Below, in pieces: positions 41,181 through 46,064 of a stretch of 46,064 nucleotides of DNA. The DNA comes from Streptomyces sioyaensis. Its GTDB lineage: Bacteria > Actinomycetota > Actinomycetes > Streptomycetales > Streptomycetaceae. The notes under the pieces are model-generated. The model saw nothing but the letters and a program-made list of their open reading frames with translations. It was not told the origin of the DNA and did no database searches. The translations under genes and the position numbers were made by a program. The stretch is from assembly GCF_004122735.1 (NCBI RefSeq), contig NZ_SDIF01000051.1, forward strand, positions 1 through 46,064, given 5' to 3'. Within the stretch, counting starts at the first letter, position 1; each line of letters starts with the position of its first letter.

Positions 41181-42839
41181 ATGCGCCACACCGGCACAGC
41201 GCCGATACCGCCGACCCGGAAGGCCGGGCGGAAGCAGTGGACCGGACTCGCCGTTCTCGTCCTTCCCGTCCTGCTGGTCTCCCTCGACATGCAGGTGCTG
41301 TCCTACGCACTGCCCTTCATCAGCGGCGAGCTGGGCCCGAGCAGCGCCCAGCTCCTCTGGATCGTCGACATCTACCCGTTCGTCCTGGCCGGGCTGCTGC
41401 TGACGATGGGGTCCCTGGGGGACCGGATCGGCCGCAGACGTCTGCTGATGGCCGGCGCCGTCGTCTTCGGCCTGGCCTCGGTGGCGGCCTCGCTGGCCAC
41501 CGACCCCGCCCTCCTCATCTTCACCAGGGCCCTGCTGGGCCTTGGCGGCGCTACCCTGATGCCGTCCACCCTGTCCCTGATCCGCAACATGTTCAGCGAC
41601 GACGGACAACGCCGGACCGCCATCGCCGTGTGGACCGGCGCGTTCGCCGGCGGAGCCGTGCTCGGCCCCCTCCTCGGCGGCGTCTTGCTGGAACACTTCT
41701 GGTGGGGCTCGGTCTTCCTGGTCAACCTGCCGGTCATGGTGCTCCTGCTGTTTCTCGCGCCGGCCCTGCTGCCGGAGTCCAGAGCCGAACAGCCGGGCAG
41801 ATTCGACCTGTTCAGCGCCGCGCTGTCGCTGGCCGCGGTACTGCCGGCCGTATACGGCATCCAGAAGACCGCCGAGGACGGATTGCGCGCCGCACCGGGC
41901 GCCGCCTTCGTCGCGGGGCTCGCCATCGGCTGGTATTTCCTGCGCCGCCAGCGCCGGCTGGCCGCACCCATGCTCGACGTCACGCTCTTCCACGACCGGG
42001 CGTTCAGCGCATCCATTGCCACCAGCGTCCTGGCGATCTTCTCGCTCGTCGGATCGGGCCTCTTCACCACCCAGTACCTGCAAATGGTGCTGGGCTTCGG
42101 CCCGTTACGCGCCGGTCTGTGGGCACTGCCCGCCGCGGGCGCCGCCCTGATCAGCTCGGCACTGGTCCCGCTGCTGGTGCGGCTGGTACGTCCCGCGGTG
42201 GTGGTGACCGGGGGTCTGGTCGTCGCCGCCGCCGGATACGCCGTGCTCTCCCAGCTCCACCCGGGCTCGGGCGTCGCGGTGCTCGTCACCGGCACCGTGA
42301 TCATGGCCGGTGGCATCACCCTGGTCATGACCACCACCTCCGACCTGGTCATCGCCACCGCCCCGGCGGACCGGGCCGGCTCGGTCTCCGGACTGTCCCA
42401 GACCGCCACGGAGTTCGGCGGCGCCTTCGGCATCGCCGTCCTCGGCAGCATCGGCACCGCCGTGTACCGCCACGACGTGGCACAACAGGTGCCGGGCAAC
42501 CTTCCGCACAGCGCGGTGAGCGCGGCACAAGACACGCTGGGCGGCGCGGTGCAGGCCGCCCACCAGCTGTCCTCCGGCGCCGGCGAAGAGCTGCTCACCG
42601 TCGCGCGGGACGCCTTCGCGCACGGACTACGCGTCGCCTCCTGGACCACCGCCGGCCTGCTCCTCGCGATGGCCACGCTCTCCTTGATCCTGCTGCGCCA
42701 CACCCGGACCCCGCTGCCCGACGAGGCGGCCGCCACGGGCGAGAACGGGACGCCCGCGACGGTCCCTGGGCCGGCTTCGCCCGCATCGCCAGCGTCGTCC
42801 GCGTCGTCCGGACCGGGCGCCCCGCATCCGTCGGACTGA
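41181..42839 (+). CDS. DHA2-family MFS exporter with a TTA codon
   Basis: 552 aa with 14 membrane segments, the EmrB/QacA pattern. The motif GSLGDRIGRRRLLMAGAVVFG near 76-96 and the drug-antiporter motif GAFAGGAVLGPLLGGVLLEHFWW near 152-174 are both present. The tail after about 510 is Pro/Ser/Ala-rich. Codon 309 is TTA (42105-42107) in FGPLRAGLW. It lies 31 bp after the regulator with GGAG before ATG 41181 and is probably in the same transcript. Export of the polyketide product is a reasonable guess. Confidence 0.93.
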   Translation: MRHTGTAPIPPTRKAGRKQWTGLAVLVLPVLLVSLDMQVLSYALPFISGELGPSSAQLLWIVDIYPFVLAGLLLTMGSLGDRIGRRRLLMAGAVVFGLASVAASLATDPALLIFTRALLGLGGATLMPSTLSLIRNMFSDDGQRRTAIAVWTGAFAGGAVLGPLLGGVLLEHFWWGSVFLVNLPVMVLLLFLAPALLPESRAEQPGRFDLFSAALSLAAVLPAVYGIQKTAEDGLRAAPGAAFVAGLAIGWYFLRRQRRLAAPMLDVTLFHDRAFSASIATSVLAIFSLVGSGLFTTQYLQMVLGFGPLRAGLWALPAAGAALISSALVPLLVRLVRPAVVVTGGLVVAAAGYAVLSQLHPGSGVAVLVTGTVIMAGGITLVMTTTSDLVIATAPADRAGSVSGLSQTATEFGGAFGIAVLGSIGTAVYRHDVAQQVPGNLPHSAVSAAQDTLGGAVQAAHQLSSGAGEELLTVARDAFAHGLRVASWTTAGLLLAMATLSLILLRHTRTPLPDEAAATGENGTPATVPGPASPASPASSASSGPGAPHPSD

Positions 42840-42883
42840 ACCGACAGCCCTGCTGCCGGGCCCCTTGGGGACGGCGCCGGCAG

Positions 42884-42927
42884 CCACAGCCGACGAGGGC
42901 CGGCCCCACAGCCGACGAGGGCCGGCC
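42884..42927. repeat. perfect 22-bp tandem duplication
   Basis: 42884-42905 and 42906-42927 are identical adjacent 22-bp units (beginning CCACAGCCGACGAGGGCC). The second copy supplies most of the left arm of the terminator that follows, so the duplication also duplicated part of that arm. Confidence 0.95.
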
Positions 42928-42955
42928 ACCGCTGACACCCGGTGGCCGGCCCTCG
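42916..42955. terminator. bidirectional terminator between MFS and PKS genes
   Basis: A 15-bp perfect stem (42916-42930 with 42941-42955) closes a 10-nt loop between convergent genes. A pyrimidine-rich run of about 35 bp (42958-42995) lies between the hairpin and the PKS stop. Confidence 0.85.
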
Positions 42956-42994
42956 CCGTACTCCTCTCCCTCTCTCTCCCTCTCCCGCTCCCTC

Positions 42995-45900
42995 TCAGTC
43001 GGCGTCCAGCTCGCCGTCGAGGATGTCCATCAGCTCATCGGCGGACACCGACTCCAGCTCCGCCCGGTCGTCCTCCAGCGTGTGCGCGCTGTCCGGGCGG
43101 AACGCCTCGCCCCACTGCGCCGCCAGCGCCCGCAGCCGTGCCGAGACCCGAGCGTGCTCGGCCGCGTCCGGCGTGGCACCGCTCATCGCGGCCTCCAGGC
43201 CGGCGAGCTCCGCCTCCAGCGACGGACCCGCGGTGACGTCCTCGTCGACGAGTTCGGCGCGCAGATGGCGGGCCGCGGCCAGCGGAGTCGGATGGTCGTA
43301 GATCAGCGTGGACGGCAGCCGAAGCCCGCTGGCACGCCCCAGCCGGTTGCGCAGCTCCAGCGCCGTCAGCGAGTCGAAACCCAGCTCGACGAAGCCACGC
43401 AGCGGATCGACGGTCTCCCCCCGGGCATGCCCGAGCACCTCGGCCGTGTGACGGCGCACCAGGTGCAGCAGCGTGCGTTCCTGCTCCTTCGCCGACATCG
43501 CCGCCAATTGCCTCACCAGCAGGTCCGCCGGTGATTCCGCACCGGCCGACCCCGAGCCGCTGTCCAGCACCCGGCGGGACGGCGTCCGCACCAGAGCCCG
43601 CACCATCGCCGGGACGCCGTCGGCGCCGCTCCCGGCCCGCATACGGGCGGCGTCCAGCGCCATCGGCAGCAGTACCGCCGGCCGGCCCGGCCCAGTGGTT
43701 CCGGCCGGCTCGCCGGGCTCCGGCCGAGCGAGGGCGGCGTCGAACAGGGCCAGGCCCTCTTCCGGCGAGAGCGCCCGCATACCGGAGCGCGTCATCCGCC
43801 GCAGATCGGCTCGGGCGAGCTGGTCACCCATTCCGTACTCCGCGTGCCACAGACCCCAGGCCAGCGACAATCCGGGGAGCCCCTGGGCCCGACGGTGCTG
43901 GGCCAGCGCGTCAAGGAAGACGTTCGCCGCCGCATAGTTGGCCTGACCGGCCGCGCCGAGCGTGCCCGCCGCGGAGGAGAACAGCACGAACGCCGACAGC
44001 TCGGCATCCGCCGTCAGCCGGTGCAGGTTGAGCGCCGCGTCCACCTTGGGACGCAGCACCGACTCGAACCGCTCGGGAGTCAGCGAGGCCAGCGTCGCGT
44101 CGTCCAGCACACCGGCGGCGTGGATGACACCGGTCAGCGGATGCGCGACCGGAATCCGTGCGAGAGCCGCAGCCAGCTCGCCCTCATCCGACGCGTCGCA
44201 GGCCACGACATCGACGCTCGCACCCAACTCGGCCAGCTGGGCGACGAGTTTGCCGGCGCCCTCGGCGTCCGGACCGCGGCGACTGAGCAACAGCAGATGG
44301 CGCACTCCGTGGGCCGTCACCAGATGCCGGGCGAGCACGCTGCCGAGTCCGCCGGTGCCCCCGGTGACCAACACCGTTCCCGTGCCGTCGAGTTGACGTA
44401 CGCCCTGGTCGGGGTCAGCGCCGACGCCGACCGCCGCGGCCCGTACGAGCCGGGGAACGAACGCCGAGCCGCCACGGAGGGCGACCTCCGGCTCTCCGCT
44501 CGCCACCACAGCCGCCAGCGCCTCCTGCGACTCCGGCGCCCCGTCCACGTCCACCAGCGCCACCCGGCCCGGATGCTCCTCACGCACCGCGCGCACCAAG
44601 CCCCACACCGCCGAGCCCGCCAGGTCGCGCACGTCCTCCGGCAGCTCGCCGGGACGGGCGACCGCGACGGCCCCCCGCGTGACGATGACGATCCGCGACG
44701 CGGCGAACCGCTCGTCCGCCAGCCAGCGCTGGAGCAGCGCCAGCACCCGCCCGGTAGCGGCCCGTACCGCCGTGGCGAGCTCCAAGGACGCACCGCCCGG
44801 GGTGGCCGCCCCATCGTCGCAGTGGACCACCACCTCGGCCGGAACCGTGTCCGGCAGCAGCGCCTCTGCACTGTCCACCCACTCGGCCGCTCCGGCACTA
44901 CTGCTGGCCGGCCGGACGGCAAGGACCTCCGCACTTCCGTCAGCCGTCATCGACCGGTCCCAGGGCAGCCAGTCCACGGCGTACAGCGGCTGGTGGCCGC
45001 CTTCGGGGGCCCGGAGCAGGCTCAACTGCTCCGCATCGACCGGACGCAGGACCAGGGACCGCACCGAGGCCACCGGCTCGCCCTGCGCATCGGCCGCGAC
45101 GACGGACAGCGTGTTCTCGGCCGTACGGGTGATCCGCACGCGCAGTCGGGTAGCACCGGACGCATACAGCGCCACGCCCTGCCACGCGAAGGGCAGCAGC
45201 ATGCCCGACCCCCCGCTCCCGGCGCCCGGAGCGGTCGCCGCGTCCCCACCGCTCAGATCAGCGGCGTGCAGGGCGGCATCGAAAAGGGCGGGATGAAGCC
45301 CGAACGCGCCGACGTCCCCATGAGCCTCCTCGGGCAGCACGACCTCGGCGTAGACGTCCTTGCCGCGCTGCCAGGCGGCCTGGAGGCCCTGGAAGACCGG
45401 GCCGTAGTGGTAGTCCTGCGCCGCGAGCTCCTCGTAGAGGTCGTGCACCGGCACGGGCCGGGCTTCGGCGGGCGGCCAGATGGCAAGCTCGGAATCGGCC
45501 TCATGCAGGGTGAGTCGAGGGGAGAGGACGCCTTGGGCGTGCTCCGTCCAGGGAGGCTGGTCGGTGTGGGCGTCGCTGGAATGGGGACGCGAGTGGATCG
45601 TGACGGTGCGTCGATCAGCTGCGTCGGGTGCGCCGACCGTGACCTGTAGCTGCAAAGCCTGCTGCTCCGAGGGCAGCACGACCGGTGCTTGGAGGGTGAG
45701 TTCTTCGAGGTGGGGGGTGCCGGTGTGGTCACCGGCATGGAGGGCGAGTTCGACGAGCGCCGTACCCGGGACGAGCACGCTGTCGCTGATCGCATGGTCG
45801 GCGAGCCAGGGATGCGTCTGGAGCGAGACACGACCGGTGAGGATGGTTTCGCCCGAGCCGGCACGGTGAAGTACGGCGCCGAGCAGCGGATGGTCCGCGG

Positions 45901-46064
45901 GAGCCTGGCCCAGGATGGCGACATTGCCGGTGTCGGGTGCGGCTTCGAGCCAGTAGCGCCGGCGTTGGAAGGGGTAGGTGGGGAGGGCGATGGGTTGGGT
46001 GGGGGTTGTTGTGGTGTGGAGGGTGGTCCAGTCGACTGGGTGTCCGTTGGTCCAGAGGCGGGCG
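42995..46064 (-). CDS. type I polyketide synthase, C-terminal part (AT end-DH-KR-ACP-docking)
   Basis: At least 1,022 codons; the frame is open to the right edge, so the gene start lies outside. Order from the edge: the end of an AT domain (WTNGHPVDW, YPFQRRRYWL), then a DH with HPWLADHAISDSVLVPG, YGPVF and HPALFDAALH. A KR follows (TGGTGGLG near 44370, SS and NYAAAN near 43930) and carries the LDD motif of B-type KRs, then an ACP with GFDSL (Ser at 43370-43372). A C-terminal docking helix ends the protein (ESVSADELMDILDGELD). There is no ER and no thioesterase, so this is a reducing, non-final module that hands its chain to another protein. In the DH motif HxxxGxxxxP the Gly is Asp. Confidence 0.95.
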   Translation of the reverse strand, partial: ARLWTNGHPVDWTTLHTTTTPTQPIALPTYPFQRRRYWLEAAPDTGNVAILGQAPADHPLLGAVLHRAGSGETILTGRVSLQTHPWLADHAISDSVLVPGTALVELALHAGDHTGTPHLEELTLQAPVVLPSEQQALQLQVTVGAPDAADRRTVTIHSRPHSSDAHTDQPPWTEHAQGVLSPRLTLHEADSELAIWPPAEARPVPVHDLYEELAAQDYHYGPVFQGLQAAWQRGKDVYAEVVLPEEAHGDVGAFGLHPALFDAALHAADLSGGDAATAPGAGSGGSGMLLPFAWQGVALYASGATRLRVRITRTAENTLSVVAADAQGEPVASVRSLVLRPVDAEQLSLLRAPEGGHQPLYAVDWLPWDRSMTADGSAEVLAVRPASSSAGAAEWVDSAEALLPDTVPAEVVVHCDDGAATPGGASLELATAVRAATGRVLALLQRWLADERFAASRIVIVTRGAVAVARPGELPEDVRDLAGSAVWGLVRAVREEHPGRVALVDVDGAPESQEALAAVVASGEPEVALRGGSAFVPRLVRAAAVGVGADPDQGVRQLDGTGTVLVTGGTGGLGSVLARHLVTAHGVRHLLLLSRRGPDAEGAGKLVAQLAELGASVDVVACDASDEGELAAALARIPVAHPLTGVIHAAGVLDDATLASLTPERFESVLRPKVDAALNLHRLTADAELSAFVLFSSAAGTLGAAGQANYAAANVFLDALAQHRRAQGLPGLSLAWGLWHAEYGMGDQLARADLRRMTRSGMRALSPEEGLALFDAALARPEPGEPAGTTGPGRPAVLLPMALDAARMRAGSGADGVPAMVRALVRTPSRRVLDSGSGSAGAESPADLLVRQLAAMSAKEQERTLLHLVRRHTAEVLGHARGETVDPLRGFVELGFDSLTALELRNRLGRASGLRLPSTLIYDHPTPLAAARHLRAELVDEDVTAGPSLEAELAGLEAAMSGATPDAAEHARVSARLRALAAQWGEAFRPDSAHTLEDDRAELESVSADELMDILDGELDAD

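Overview
The window looks like chromosomal DNA of Streptomyces or a very close actinomycete. It has very high GC with G/C-rich third codon positions, many leaderless genes, a divergent second elongation factor Tu (tuf3 type), a conservon (cvnA-E with P450s), an epsilon subunit next to an acyl-CoA carboxylase beta subunit, rare in-frame TTA (bldA) codons, and the end of a modular type I polyketide synthase. I see no rRNA, tRNA, CRISPR array, transposase or integrase.

Layout. 1-180 is a 51-bp perfect inverted repeat that reaches the window edge and includes the start of a membrane SpoIIE-type phosphatase (150-1388). 1.7-19.7 kb is mostly single genes: a DUF6400-like and Cys-rich small pair, an S41 peptidase, a SalK/SCO6745-like protein, two lipoproteins, a secreted metzincin, UppP, TVP38- and DedA-type membrane proteins, EF-Tu3, a patatin-like hydrolase, a spermidine-synthase-like protein, an MFS exporter, a thioesterase-fold protein and a large NTPase regulator. 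20.1-26.2 kb is a conservon (CvnA, B, C, D, E), followed on the same strand by a second, canonical P450 and a crotonase-fold protein. 26.3-32.3 kb holds a gamma-carbonic-anhydrase-like protein, a hexapeptide acyltransferase, an EamA exporter divergent from an XRE-cupin regulator, YbaK, a CoA-binding protein, an SseB/T7SS-associated protein and a YigZ/IMPACT protein. 32.5-34.2 kb is accE and accB.

34.4-46.1 kb appears to be the left flank of a polyketide cluster. It contains a type II thioesterase, a FtsX-type ABC exporter pair, a divergent NarL-type two-component system, a DHA2 MFS exporter, and a type I PKS that ends with DH-KR-ACP-docking domain and runs off the right edge.

How the parts may work together. 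The Cvn proteins would form a membrane-associated G-protein-like complex whose oxidative arm here is two P450s plus a crotonase-like protein. The first P450 lacks the ExxR motif and the crotonase lacks its first catalytic Glu. cvnC carries a TTA codon at position 16, so the operon should depend on bldA. In the polyketide region, a 31-codon leader ORF with a good Shine-Dalgarno and a TTA codon overlaps the start of the sensor kinase, and the MFS exporter also has a TTA codon. That gives a testable developmental gate on the cluster's regulator and export. AccB/AccE, which should supply malonyl-type extender units, lie beside the cluster and have a dyad upstream. All family calls come from reading motifs; no database search was run.
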